64,000 nucleotides of DNA from Anthostomella pinea (Eukaryota > Ascomycota > Sordariomycetes > Xylariales > Xylariaceae), in assembly GCA_963556695.1 (NCBI GenBank), contig CAUWAG010000010.1:3162001-3226000 (forward strand), given 5' to 3'. Under the pieces are notes generated by a model. It saw nothing but the letters and a program-made list of their open reading frames with translations. It was not told the origin of the DNA and searched no databases. The translations under genes were made by a program, and so were the position numbers. This document shows positions 1 through 10,874 of the stretch, in pieces (the first letter of the stretch is position 1; each line of letters starts with the position of its first letter).

Positions 1-1550
1 AGGGCTGGTGGTTGTGTCCCGTCGTCGTACTCACTTGCGTACCTGCCATATCCTCCGCCGCTCTTCCATGGCGGCGAAGGCGAAAGGCGATGCCACGATG
101 CTGCGTGGATTGATCAGCCCTCAGCCCCTGCGAGCAAGCCCTCCTTGTTGTACTCGATCCTAGCGCTGCACTGCACTCGCTCAGCCAGGCGACCAAAGGC
201 CATCACTGCTCTTCCTCTTTTCCTTTTTGGCTGGTGGGAAACAATGGAAGATGGTGCGAAGGTGCAGACACATTTGCCACTTCCAGCTCTGCCGCCCCAC
301 CTGCTATCGCCGTCCCCGGGCCTCCGCGGAAGGGGCAGCCCCGGGCCACCACCAGAATATTCCAGGCCCATGATTATTACCTAAGGTATGGTTGGGCAGG
401 GAACCTAGCAGTAGGTCCTAAGGTGGTTGCTTCAAGCTTTGTCCACCAGTCTCCTAGACCAGCGTTGGTTTTTAGCCCGTCGACAGCGCCATGCCAGCGC
501 CCTCTAGGTTGGGGTTGGTGTTCAAAGCAAGTGCAGGCGGTGGCAGGTTTTACCTACCTAACCTTAGACCTTTAATGATGGTGGTCTGCTAGCACAGTAG
601 TAGACACTGTGTATGTGGTAGAGATGCCCCATTAATTACTGTCGTGGTGGAGGAGTTCAAACGAGTGGCCAGGTGGCATTGGCTGTGGTAAGAATGATGG
701 AGACTAGCTGCACTGTACAGGCCTAGAGGATCCCGTATCGCTACTGTACTACACACTGTACGACTCATGGCCAATCAAGAGTGTCTCGGACTCTTCGGGC
801 TGTCGGGGGGTTGTTTCCAAAGACTGCCGCCCTCCAGGCTATGCCTCAGAAAGGGCTGCTTGTACGGTTCAGGGGCCCGCTCTAGGTACGTATATAAATA
901 GGTACAGTTCTGTTGCTGCTTAAAATAACAAAGCTTACTAGGTTCTCGTCTACGGTCCTGCTGCTGCCAGGTGTATACCACAGAGTTGTTACCTTGTCTT
1001 TGTCTTGAATTTGGATCTCGAGTATCTGAATGTTGAATCTTGACTCTTTTGGTTAAAGTTCCTACTAGACGGACGCCGTCTCTCTGAGAAGGGGCACGAA
1101 ACCCTGTATACCACACAGTTATCGTTGCCGTGTTCCGTCACTCTCTCTTTTGAATTGTCGAAAATATTCGCTACTGGTATCAGGGAAGAACAGTCCGAGT
1201 CCAGCGTTACTTGCTGTCTTTGGAGCATCCAAGTCGAATACCGCGTATGTACATCTGGGAAAGTGAGGAACCGGCAGACCCAATGATGTGCCGATGTCCT
1301 GATCCCGAATTCGTGGTTGGTCTCTCCACAATGATCTTTAGTGATCTTCAGACGATCAATCTTGCCAAATTAAATACTTGCTTGGTCTGATACACTCAGC
1401 GACCCTGCAAAAATGATATACGTGCAAGCGAATTTATAAATCGAACACCAACTAATACACCACACAACCATGTGAATGGCCAACTTATGTGATGTAGACT
1501 GTATTTCATACTGGGAACGAGAAGATGAAAGATCAGAGAATCAACTGCCC
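1..1550. other. Intergenic region without a recognisable gene
   Basis: No open frame here resembles a protein family I recognise, and no tRNA-like pair of A and B boxes was seen. A TATA-like stretch (tatataaata) lies near 890, but nothing convincing follows it. The right end is the 3' side of the minus-strand FMN dehydrogenase gene. Confidence 0.5.
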
Positions 1551-2870
1551 TTAGAACAAGTCATCTTCCTTCACAAGCACCGACCGGTTGAGATGTTCCG
1601 GCAAGCTCGACCGTATCCCCGCCAGATGCAGCGTCAGCTCCAGATCACCCAGCAACGACTTCAGCACATGCGAGACGCCGCCCTCGCCGCCTAAGACAAG
1701 ACCATAGATGTACGGCCTGCCCACCAGACACATCTTCGCGCCCAGCGCCAGCGCCTTCGCAATATCCGCACCGCAGCGAATGCCCGAATCAAACAAAACG
1801 TCGAGCTTGTCGCCGACGGCGTCGACGATGCGCGGCAGGACCCCCAGGGAGCTGTTGCCCCCATCGGACTGCCTGCCGCCGTGGTTGCTGACCACGATGC
1901 CCTGGACGCCGATCTCGACGCACGTCTTGGCGTCCTCCACCGACTGGATCCCCTTGAGCACGATGGGGCCCTTCCAGTGCTCCTGCAGGAACTTGACGTC
2001 CTCGAACGAGTGGCTTCGTCCCGGGAAGACTGTTCGCGTCCACTCGGCGACTGCGGCGTTCATGTCCTCTTCGATCTCTTTCCCGTGTTTCTGCTTGAAG
2101 TGAGAGCGGAAGACTGGGTCGGTCAGGCCAATGGCGACACCGACCTGGTCGGACCGCAAGAAGGGGTTGTAGCTGAGTTGAGCGTTAGCAGAGTATTGCC
2201 CGGAACAAGCTTTTTCTTTCTTTGCTTACCCGTTGTCCATATCACTGGGGCGCCACCCCAAGATATAAGTATCAAGAGTAACAAACAGCGCCGTAAAACC
2301 CGCCTTCTTCGCCCGATCCAGCATAGAAATCGTGATATCGTTGTGCTCATTCAATGGCCAGTACAGCTGAAACCACCGCGTCCCATCCCCACTCGCCTTG
2401 GCCACATCCTCAATGCTCGTGCTGCTCGCCGTGCTCATGATAAACGGGACATGCTCCTTAGCCGCCGCAGCCGCCGCCGCCACCTCGCCGTCGGGGTTCA
2501 TGATCTTCTGCACGCCGACCGGCGCGCAGGCAATGGGGAACGGCAGTTTCTGGCCGAGCACGCTGACCGAGAGGTCCGGGAAGCCGTCGGTCTTGACGAG
2601 TCGTCGAGGCACGATGGACCACCTCTCGAACGCGGCGCGGTTCTTGCGCGCCGTCTCCCCCGACCCGGCGGACCCGATCACGTAGCCATAACTGTCCGCA
2701 GACATGCGCTCGCCGGCGAGGTGTTCCCAATCCAGCGGCTTGAAGGTGAAGGGCGGCCGCTGGTATTTGAGGCCCTTCTGGTAGACGTCGGTCTCGTATG
2801 CGATGGGGTCCGGGTCGGCGTTGTTCTCCATGTCCGGGCGCTTACCCGGGTGATGCTGATTGGAGGCCAT
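1551..2870 (-). CDS. FMN-dependent 2-hydroxyacid dehydrogenase, lactate 2-monooxygenase-like
   Basis: Two exons, 2230..2870 and 1551..2172, joined by a 57-bp intron (GTAAGC donor, CTCAG acceptor) that restores a GGC Gly codon; the product is 420 aa, normal for the family. These enzymes oxidise L-lactate or related 2-hydroxy acids with FMN; lactate 2-monooxygenase gives acetate and CO2. Visible hallmarks are the N-terminal segment FPIACAPVG, the FMN-contact stretch LFVTLDTYILGWRPSDMDNG just before the intron, GPIVLKGI with the conserved Lys, SNHGGRQ with the catalytic His and flavin-binding Arg, and the phosphate-binding DSGIRCGADIAKALALGAK followed by GRP. The LGWRPSDMDNGYNPF segment is what points to the lactate monooxygenase-like fungal subgroup rather than glycolate oxidase or cytochrome b2. 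No signal peptide is seen and no PTS1 is obvious at the C-terminus (DDLF). Substrate is inferred from family only. Confidence 0.88.
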
Positions 2871-3824
2871 CTTGGCTGCTATCTCAAGAATTCCTGACTG
2901 AGTCGCTGGCTGGCTGGCTGGTTTGGCTGACTTTCCGCGACGTCGTGAGATGTCAAGAGTGTGTTTCGATCAAAGTTGGTAGGTTGCGTCATCTGGAGGG
3001 AAACATTGGAAACGGCTTGTGGGTTGGCAGGTTGGACGAATCCACCGAGCAGGCCGGGACTAGGTGGCTTCCATGATGTCATGTCTCCGAACCTGTTGCC
3101 GATACCTTATTACCAGTCAACTTGTCCATATCATCGAGATTGCCAGTCGTATCAATTCCGACAGTCGAAGCGTAGTCGAAGGCAAAAGCTTTGCGCGATT
3201 CGCGTGACACAATCGTGATTACTGGCAGGCGGGAGATCGCCATTCATCGAACGCAAGCCCATCCGCCCTGCCCCGCCCCGCCCCGCGCCGATCAACTGGC
3301 GCAACACGATCGCTAAATATATCATGGAGCCCCTTTTAAAAGCCAAGATAGAAGCCAAGAAAGAAGCCAAGAAAGTCGTGGTGTTTACCCCTGAGCAACT
3401 AGTCACCACGTGTCGGTCAGGCAACATACACCAGCTGATTGGTCTTACTGAGAGCTTGGTCAAGCCAAGATATCTCTTCGGCACAAGAGAACTTTAAGTA
3501 GATCACGTGGAATAAACCGGCACCATAGCGGTACACGACCATGACGACGAGCAGCACAGAAGGCACTTCTAGGTAGTGTGAAGACCGGGCTACGTAGAGC
3601 CTCTCAATATCTTGTCGACATTCTGAACAAGGGGCCGTCGCATTACAAATTCGCTAAGTCTATGGTACAGTAACAAGGTCTACGGTCAAGCCATCGAAAA
3701 GGTGTATGTGCGCCTGCGCCGTTCCTCCAGTATCGTTCACTGTTCCGCTCCGTACCCTTATATTTCCAAAACTTCGTTACCGTGAGACCGAGGTAATATC
3801 TGCTGCTATATGTGGAGAATAGCC
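2871..3824. other. Intergenic region, FMN dehydrogenase promoter side
   Basis: Holds the upstream region of the FMN dehydrogenase and the 3' flank of SEC16. A C-rich run of ccccg units lies near 3268-3286, and three near-identical agaagccaag units lie near 3342-3371. No supportable gene was found. Confidence 0.5.
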
Positions 3825-6800
3825 CTACTTCGCCATGACATCCACATAACGTCCTGACTTCCTTGGTTTCTTCCCACTCTTCCGTGGGCCTGCTGCGCCA
3901 ATAAGGTCGTCAATGCTACTAGCGTTACTAAGACTTGTAGCTGGTCGACTGGGTGGCGCACTGGGGGGACCGCCAGGGGCACTGGCAGTGCTTTGGGCCG
4001 AGAAAGATCGACCCATTGGTGGTGGAGCACCGGGAACCATGAGGTTGTCTTGAGAAGCTGCTTTGCTCAATCCCAAAGGAGGGATGGGACGAGCAGCAGG
4101 AGGGGCAAATGCAGAATTCCCGTTACCTCCAGGGGGCGCCGTCGTAGAGGCTGCACGAGGTGGCGGCGGCGTTGATGTCTTGGCAGGCGTATTCTCCGCT
4201 CCTGATCTCTTGTTGACCCAACGCTTCAAATCCGGATCGTACACAAAGCTACTGGCTTCACCCAGCTTGGCCTTGATCGGCTTGTTGGGCTGATTGAGCT
4301 GGTCGGCTGCTTCTTTCTTGCCGCTGCCGCCAAACCAACCCCCAAAGCCCCAGCCCTTCTTGTTTCCCTTCGCCTCTGCTGCTCGTTTTGCTACTCGTCT
4401 GTCAGTAATGTCTTGTAGTAAAGGTAACTTAGACTTACCCTCTTCCTCAGCCACCTTGCGGAACATCTCATCGTTCTCGCGATCCTTCTCCGACTTTGAC
4501 TGATCCGTCGGCCGCAGGGCCGGAATGTCGTCATCGTCGTCCATGAAGCTCTTCTTCTTCGGCTTGTCTTCGGAAATAGTGTCATCATCAGGGCCTGGCT
4601 GGTAAGATGGAGGCTCGAAGCTGGAAGGCTGGTATGAAGGGGGTTCATAGCCACCAGTAGATGTGTTTGGTTCGGTAGTAGGTGCCCCAAAAGAGTTCAT
4701 CGAGGGCGGTGCGTATCCGCCGTATGCAGGAGGCTGATATCCTGAGTCGACACTGGCTTCGTTTGCTTGAGGCTCTTCCTTCGATTCTACATCAGGCGCA
4801 CCGTAGGGCTGAGATGGACCAGCATGGTCCGAGGGCTGCGGGACACCATAAGGTTGATACCCTGAGAGCGAGTCTCCGGAGACTTGTAGAGACAATGGAG
4901 CTGGTGGCGGCCCTTGAGAAGCTGGCATGTACGGCGATGCTCCAGAAGCAATAGGTGGCGTCGGTTGATAGCTGTGGGCTTGTAGCGAGGTGCTATCAGC
5001 TGCAGGAGCATAAGGATTGCTATAGGTAGACTCCTGCCTCGGTAGGTCGTAAGAATTTCGGCGTATCTCACCCGAAACCCTCTCCATTGACGACCTAGAA
5101 GCTGGAGTATAGGCAGTGGAAGGGTCATATGAAGAGCTCAAGGGTTGGGCCCCGGGCGCGTACCGTGACGCAGCTACATTTGCCGGAATAGTCGGAGAAG
5201 GGTCACTAGTTCCGTAAACCTCGAAGTTACCAACCGAGGGAGAACGGCTGATGGTAGGTGTTCCTCCAGCAATGCGTCCGAAAGGGCCGGCTTCGGCACC
5301 GGCCTCACCAGCCGCACCACTGCCAGCGGTGTCGTCATCATCACCCGCCACAAACTTGTTGAAACGGTTCCATACACTGCTGGAGACCTGGTCCATCCGG
5401 GGTTTGGGGATCCAGGAGGATGATTCTTCCTTTGGCGCCGACTTCAATCGCCGCATGAGGTCATCGACAGAAGACTCCAGGATCGGGTTATAGTACGGGG
5501 ACCTCTTCGTCTGCGCAGTGATTGCGTTGTATATACCCTCGCAATACTGCAACGCCTTGTCTCTGAACCCGCACTCAGCAAGGGTCATAGCATGCTGGAG
5601 TTTGTAGGCAGCCAAGTGAGGGGAGCCCTGGGCGGCAATCGGGCCGCCCGCGAGTGATAACCCATATTCATACACTTCGCTGAGCTGAAGGGCTTCAATC
5701 TCTTTGGCGAATTGGTCGGCCTGACGTCGATGGTCGGCTCCTACAAGCACAAAGCTTGAGTTCTGATCGTCGAGACCCCCGAAAACAGCAGTATTCCTCG
5801 CAAATATGTAGCAGATGTGGGCTGCCTCCGCCCTGCCATATTCAGAAAGCAGGTTACCAAGTGCCCGCAGGGCTTCGTTGTCACCTTGGCTTCTATTGCT
5901 AAGTATCAGGCCCAGTGTTTCCCGCCACTTGTCTAATCCAGCCAGTGCATCTTGAGATGCACCGACAGGGGCCGACGTCGACATCAGCTGGAGTCCTGCC
6001 CGAGCATGGGCGGGAACGAGCTCGTCAACAGACTCCTTAAAGTTTCCAGAAAGAACGCTGTAGAGAGCAGCCATTGACTCATTGCCTTGGCCGGGATGGT
6101 TCACCTCCTTCTTGATGAACTCTTGTGCGACCTGCTTGTACAGTTCGGCGCTCTGTACAGTGCTTGATATCAGCATGGCGTGGCCCCATAATCTCTTGTC
6201 GACAGCCGCCCACACAGCCCCTTCGCGGTCTCCCGAGAGCAGGTGTCTCCGGACTTGTTCGATGGCAGTGGGATCGACAGCATCAGCCCGCATGGCAGTG
6301 GCCGGTGAGGTTATTCCCGTCAGATCGACCCCAGCAGATATCGCTGACGAAACCTCTGGACCAGAGGCGTCAAGACCAGGAGGAATGATCTCTCTGACAG
6401 CCTTGACTACTGCATCGTTTCCTTCAAGAGTGCCATTGTTTTCGACAAACACCCTCAGTAGTTTCCACAACAGCACTCGCTCGAGAGCTCTCTTGTCCTC
6501 GAGTGAGACGTGCTGGTGAAATGACATGTTCGGTAGCGATCTTTCGAGACCGTCAATGCCAGCAGCCAGCCACGCCACGGTCTCCTTCTTCTTCGATTTA
6601 CCCTTCAGCGGCCCGGGGAACTTGGCTAGGCGTTCTTCCAAGGGATAGATGTCCTTAATATGCTTCACTTGGACCTCGCCGGGGCTCCGGATAATTTGGG
6701 GCAACGCAGAGTTCATGCCATATCGCGGAACATCCTTCGGGAAAGATGAGACGAACAGGCCTCCAACACCCCACGCGATCGAGGGAGCACCCCTCCAACG

Positions 6801-9800
6801 TTGCAACGGATCCTGTTCCCGACCATCGGTAGGAGCGACGAGGTTCAGATGTTGGGACATACCGCGAGCCCGAACAGTAGAACGGGAGCTCTCAGGGTGT
6901 GCCATCTCGCGTGGTGAAGTAGGACCATGCACCGAAGATGGACGAGGAACAGGATCCGCCGACCTCCCAGGGGCTCGGCCATAAACCGCCCCGGGAGATT
7001 GTGTCTGAGATCGGGGTGGTGGTGCAAAATTGACCTCCTTCGAGGGCATAGTCGATGCCGGTTGTGGCATGTAACTCGACATGGAGCGCTTGGGAGGAGA
7101 AAGAGGATTGGACGGGGAAAGGCCCAGAGGAGGCTCGGTTGTTTGTCTGACCAAGCTAGGGCCGTACCTCGACTGCGGTGGTGAGAGGGCAGCCGGGAGT
7201 TTCGGAGCCGATTCGGGCGACTTCAGCGGCGATTGCTCTTCGTCAACTTCCTGAGTTGGTGGCAGTGATGCTACCCTGGGAGCACGAGAGTCGTACTGAG
7301 AGGAGCTATTCCGATTTAACGAAGGGCCATCGCTATGCATAGGGGGGCTTTGAAGCTTATTGGCAGCTTTTTCGTGTGACACCTCAAAGTGGGCAAGGGG
7401 ACTCGATGTTCTTGGTTGGTGAGCGAGGACAGGAGGAGGCGGGACAGCAGTATAAGTAGAGCTTGAAGTTCGCGAAATAGGGGGAGCCGGTGAATAACGG
7501 GCATTGGCAGCTGGAGGAGGTGGAACCCCATTGCTCCCTGGTAGCTGCGTGGGGGCGGGAGAATACCTGCTGTTCTGCGTGGATGGCATAGGCCTGATCT
7601 GGTGGTCTGGCTGCATCGGCGCGTATGGGTTAACCCGTTCAGGGGCAACGAGTGAGGGCATGCCAGGCGCCTGCTCTTGAGAAGGGCGACACTGAGAAAT
7701 GACCGGTGCCATTGGTGGTGGCACTTGAGAAGGTATTATTAGTGGCTCTGGGGGAGGTGCATGGAGCTGTCCGTAGGGGTTCTGCAGCGGCGAAGCCAGG
7801 TTGCTCTGGCGTGAAGCAGGACGTGGTCTTGACGCCATTGGTAGGTCTTCAAAGAAACCAGACTTCGATCGTAGTTGTGGTGCGGGTTTCTGAGCTGCCA
7901 AAGTCGATTGCTGGTTTGATTGGCTCGACGTTGGAGGCGACAAGCTAGTATTTGAGGCCGCTGTGGGTGATGGTTGCACATACATGCTTGCACTCCTCGG
8001 AGGAGCTGCCGGTGGCGGCGCCATCGCAGTCGTCACATTTGACCGAAGATGTTGCGTACTAGGCCGCTTCTTCGGCTTGACGACATCCATGGGAAGATCG
8101 TACGGAGATTGATATCCGCCTTTTGATTTACTGGCGAAACTTTGGGTCTTGGGGAATGCAGGCTTTTGCGGAGGTTGACCGTAACCCGTTCCCATCGAAG
8201 TAACTGTGCCTGTGTGGCTATACGCAGTGTGCAGTGGTGGTGGCTGCATTTGTGGAAAGACTCCCGCAGGTGAGTAGGGACTCGGAGTTGGTTGCCCTTG
8301 ACGCTGGAGATTTTCTGGGGCATAGCGTCCGTTCAGGGTCGGCTGGGAAGGCAGCCCGTTTGTGTTGGCATTTGCAACTGGTTGCGGTACAGCGGTCGTG
8401 GTCGACGCCGGTGTTTCTTCAGTGTCCTCCAAGAATCCCTCGTCATCGCTTCCAAAGATATCTGCAGGATCAAGCTCTTTCGACTCGGTAGCGGTGTCAA
8501 CTAAAAATTCGTCATCGTCATCGTCGCCAAAGGCAGCTGCCCATTTGGCATCGAGATCGACAGTCTCTTCCTTGGCCTCGTTCTCCTTCTCCGGTACGGA
8601 CACAGGGTTTCCATTGACATCCAACTGAGTAGGTGTCTCCAAGGTGTCCGGCGCTTGTGGTAAATCCTGTTCTGTCGGTGTTGGGGGCTCCGAGTCCACG
8701 TCGTCTGCCTCCATGGGATCCATGGCTTCCCCAATCACCATAGTAGTAGATTTTCTTCTAAGCGCGCGGTCGAAGAAGTCCTCCTCTGGTGACTTGGAGC
8801 CACTTTGAACTTGGCTGAAGAAATCATCTCCACTGTCGCCGGCTTTTTTCTCTGCGAAGAGATTGGTGGCATCTGGCTGGCTCGGCTCGTCCCTCGTCTC
8901 TGGTTCCTGCTCGTCGTGTGAGATCAACGGTAGACCCTCTTCAAATCGGGACTCAATCTCTCCTTCATCCGTGCCCACAAACTGCTGAGAAGTACCCTCG
9001 TTCGTTGCTTGTTGGTTCCCCTGGCCGTCTCCAGGAGCTCCGGGGGAACCAGAAGGATCCAGGTCTTCACGGGACTCTTCTTCCTCCACTTCCTGGATAA
9101 TCTCTCGAGCCTGGCTTGACGGGGGCGGGTGATCGAACTGCTCCTCGGTCGCGGTATCCAACCGTGGCACTACCGGAAAAGAGTTCGTTCGGTCATTCGG
9201 TGGCATAAACTTGAATGGGTCGGTATCGGTCCGCTGTAAATCCCACTCGGCATCTTCATCGTCGTTGAAGCTCATCTCGTGAGATACGGTCCGGGCGAAG
9301 GAGACGGTACTGGAATGTTTCGCAGCATTTGCTGTTGGCACAGGCTCTGGTTCGATGGGGGCAGGTTCGTCAGCGGGTGCAGGAGCTTCGTGATGTTCAA
9401 TCATTGGGGCCGGTTCTGATGCCGGTTCTGGTGCCGGCGCAGGCTGGGAGAGATCCCACGCAGAAGCTTCGGCGTCGCCATCATCGTTGAATTGATCGAG
9501 AAATGCACCTTCGTTCGAGCCTTGCTCCTCGAGGTGTTCTTGCGGTACCGGTTCGTCTGCTGTCTCTTGGTGGACTTGTTCAGGTGGCTTCTGGTGATTT
9601 TCGGGCGCAGTGGGCGGCTGACTAGGCGACTCGTGGACTGCCGGTTCGATTTCGGGTTCGAGTCCGGGTTCGAGTCCGGGTTCGAGTCCGGGTTCGTGAT
9701 CAGTCGGTTGACTCGCAGCCTGACTGGGCTGACTTTCGTCATGATTATAATTTGGCATCATGGCCGGGTGCCACGATGCGGTTGGGGTATCCGACTCCAT
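3825..9800 (-). CDS. SEC16: COPII coat assembly protein Sec16
   Basis: One continuous frame of 1991 codons. Sec16 is the peripheral ER scaffold that marks ER exit sites and gathers Sec23/Sec24 and Sec13/Sec31. The first ~1000 residues are acidic, Pro/Ser-rich and disordered, with a short EPGL tandem repeat near residues 35-50. The central conserved region starts near residue 1018 (GLFVSSFPKDVPRYG). It continues into the helical ACE1 region near 1185 (LLSGDREGAVWAAVDKRLWG, HAMLISS), which binds Sec13. A Pro/Tyr-rich segment follows, and the conserved C-terminal motif is near 1850 (KLGEASSFVYDPDLKRWVNK). A 48-bp segment at 4391..4438 looks like an in-frame intron (GTAAGT, ACTGAC, TAG); splicing it out gives 1975 aa and joins AEEE to AKRAAEAK. 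The start is the first ATG of the frame. Gene identity is well supported by the conserved C-terminus and ACE1 region. Confidence 0.93.
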   Translation of the reverse strand: MESDTPTASWHPAMMPNYNHDESQPSQAASQPTDHEPGLEPGLEPGLEPEIEPAVHESPSQPPTAPENHQKPPEQVHQETADEPVPQEHLEEQGSNEGAFLDQFNDDGDAEASAWDLSQPAPAPEPASEPAPMIEHHEAPAPADEPAPIEPEPVPTANAAKHSSTVSFARTVSHEMSFNDDEDAEWDLQRTDTDPFKFMPPNDRTNSFPVVPRLDTATEEQFDHPPPSSQAREIIQEVEEEESREDLDPSGSPGAPGDGQGNQQATNEGTSQQFVGTDEGEIESRFEEGLPLISHDEQEPETRDEPSQPDATNLFAEKKAGDSGDDFFSQVQSGSKSPEEDFFDRALRRKSTTMVIGEAMDPMEADDVDSEPPTPTEQDLPQAPDTLETPTQLDVNGNPVSVPEKENEAKEETVDLDAKWAAAFGDDDDDEFLVDTATESKELDPADIFGSDDEGFLEDTEETPASTTTAVPQPVANANTNGLPSQPTLNGRYAPENLQRQGQPTPSPYSPAGVFPQMQPPPLHTAYSHTGTVTSMGTGYGQPPQKPAFPKTQSFASKSKGGYQSPYDLPMDVVKPKKRPSTQHLRSNVTTAMAPPPAAPPRSASMYVQPSPTAASNTSLSPPTSSQSNQQSTLAAQKPAPQLRSKSGFFEDLPMASRPRPASRQSNLASPLQNPYGQLHAPPPEPLIIPSQVPPPMAPVISQCRPSQEQAPGMPSLVAPERVNPYAPMQPDHQIRPMPSTQNSRYSPAPTQLPGSNGVPPPPAANARYSPAPPISRTSSSTYTAVPPPPVLAHQPRTSSPLAHFEVSHEKAANKLQSPPMHSDGPSLNRNSSSQYDSRAPRVASLPPTQEVDEEQSPLKSPESAPKLPAALSPPQSRYGPSLVRQTTEPPLGLSPSNPLSPPKRSMSSYMPQPASTMPSKEVNFAPPPRSQTQSPGAVYGRAPGRSADPVPRPSSVHGPTSPREMAHPESSRSTVRARGMSQHLNLVAPTDGREQDPLQRWRGAPSIAWGVGGLFVSSFPKDVPRYGMNSALPQIIRSPGEVQVKHIKDIYPLEERLAKFPGPLKGKSKKKETVAWLAAGIDGLERSLPNMSFHQHVSLEDKRALERVLLWKLLRVFVENNGTLEGNDAVVKAVREIIPPGLDASGPEVSSAISAGVDLTGITSPATAMRADAVDPTAIEQVRRHLLSGDREGAVWAAVDKRLWGHAMLISSTVQSAELYKQVAQEFIKKEVNHPGQGNESMAALYSVLSGNFKESVDELVPAHARAGLQLMSTSAPVGASQDALAGLDKWRETLGLILSNRSQGDNEALRALGNLLSEYGRAEAAHICYIFARNTAVFGGLDDQNSSFVLVGADHRRQADQFAKEIEALQLSEVYEYGLSLAGGPIAAQGSPHLAAYKLQHAMTLAECGFRDKALQYCEGIYNAITAQTKRSPYYNPILESSVDDLMRRLKSAPKEESSSWIPKPRMDQVSSSVWNRFNKFVAGDDDDTAGSGAAGEAGAEAGPFGRIAGGTPTISRSPSVGNFEVYGTSDPSPTIPANVAASRYAPGAQPLSSSYDPSTAYTPASRSSMERVSGEIRRNSYDLPRQESTYSNPYAPAADSTSLQAHSYQPTPPIASGASPYMPASQGPPPAPLSLQVSGDSLSGYQPYGVPQPSDHAGPSQPYGAPDVESKEEPQANEASVDSGYQPPAYGGYAPPSMNSFGAPTTEPNTSTGGYEPPSYQPSSFEPPSYQPGPDDDTISEDKPKKKSFMDDDDDIPALRPTDQSKSEKDRENDEMFRKVAEEEGKSKLPLLQDITDRRVAKRAAEAKGNKKGWGFGGWFGGSGKKEAADQLNQPNKPIKAKLGEASSFVYDPDLKRWVNKRSGAENTPAKTSTPPPPRAASTTAPPGGNGNSAFAPPAARPIPPLGLSKAASQDNLMVPGAPPPMGRSFSAQSTASAPGGPPSAPPSRPATSLSNASSIDDLIGAAGPRKSGKKPRKSGRYVDVMAK
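4391..4438 (-). other. Candidate 48-bp in-frame intron in SEC16
   Basis: On the minus strand the segment begins GTAAGT, has an ACTGAC branch-like site near its end and finishes TAG. Its length is a multiple of three and it has no stop in the SEC16 frame, so spliced and unspliced mRNAs both encode full-length Sec16. Removal gives an AEEEAKRAAEAK junction that reads as one charged helix. An alternative GAG acceptor would give a 45-bp intron. Confidence 0.65.
9654..9696 (-). repeat. 12-bp coding tandem repeat in SEC16
   Basis: About 3.5 copies of gggttcgagtcc, read on the minus strand as Glu-Pro-Gly-Leu repeats in the disordered N-terminus of Sec16. Changes in copy number would keep the frame. 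Confidence 0.85.
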
Positions 9801-10874
9801 AATGATCGCAAATTAAACAGACATGGACATGGACATGGACATGGAAAGCCCAGTCGAAAGAGAAGGATGTACTGGAATGGCTTCACAAAGTCAGCCTTGT
9901 GGTCTCGATTCTGTCATGAGACAGCGACGGGCTGAACGTTGAAGCGCATGCAACGGCCAGTGAAGGCGACGGGGGCAAACAGGTAAGGGGGCCACGGTGC
10001 CGGCGCGCGCGCGCAAGGGAGGACACATGGCACCTAGACACAACGAATCAGGGATCAGGCGGATTCAACTCACTTATTATACAACTGGGAGACGTGGTGA
10101 ATGGAAGCGTCTATTACAGGCCATGCTCCATCTCGGATCGGATGGGTTTGCGATGGTAAGAAAGGGTAGGGTGTCTTTCTTGGAAGTGAGAAGGCGGGTG
10201 GCAGATCCACAAAGTTGACAAGGAGCTTGGTCCAAGGTGAGGTCGTCGATGCGTAGCGTCAGCGCCATAAGCGCAGCGTGGCTTGAAACCTAAAATGGCC
10301 GGCGGCCTTGGCACGCGAAATCCCGAGTCCCTGCCAAGCATTTAACCTTAGGTATTCTGTCAAGCTATGGATCTTAACTCCGAAGCCTCAACACCACATG
10401 AAAATCAAGTTCAACCGCCCATTGTCTTCAATGTAAAGCAGACAGGACTGCTAGAATTTCAATGCTAATATATAATAGATAAGAGCATGCAAGTGCTTGG
10501 ATGAGCAGCCACGACATCTTCAAGCTCCAACTAATCTCCCATACACTCACTACCTCACGTCCCTCAAGGTGCATCAGGGCAGAACATTGAAAGCATCATC
10601 ACAAGCCACACAAGTACATTCAAGTGGTGTCAAGTGGTGGCTTGCTCGCCGAAATAGTATGTCTCATAGCACTCTGCTGTTCATTCGCATGTACACTTGC
10701 TGTAACTATTGGCGGTCTCAAGATCCCTTTGTCAATATCACTATAATCAACGCTCTATGAGCCCCAGGCCATGCATGCTAATGGAATGGGCTTGGACGAT
10801 AGTCGGTTATCAGCCAAGATGATGTACCCTGTCCTCCTGGATAATGTACCCCTTTCTTCTGCGCGAGAACTCTC
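9801..10874. other. Intergenic region upstream of SEC16
   Basis: Promoter and leader side of SEC16. It contains four perfect acatgg hexamers at 9821..9844, a short gcgcgcgcgc run near 10002, and no gene I can support. Confidence 0.5.
9821..9844 (+). repeat. Hexamer tandem repeat (acatgg)4
   Basis: Four perfect copies of acatgg directly upstream of the SEC16 start codon, within the likely 5' leader. Confidence 0.9.

Noticed and set aside
1881..2897. 338-codon open frame on the plus strand
   Set aside because: It is antisense to the two exons of the FMN-dependent dehydrogenase, whose minus-strand motifs and intron are clear; GC-rich codons make the opposite strand open.
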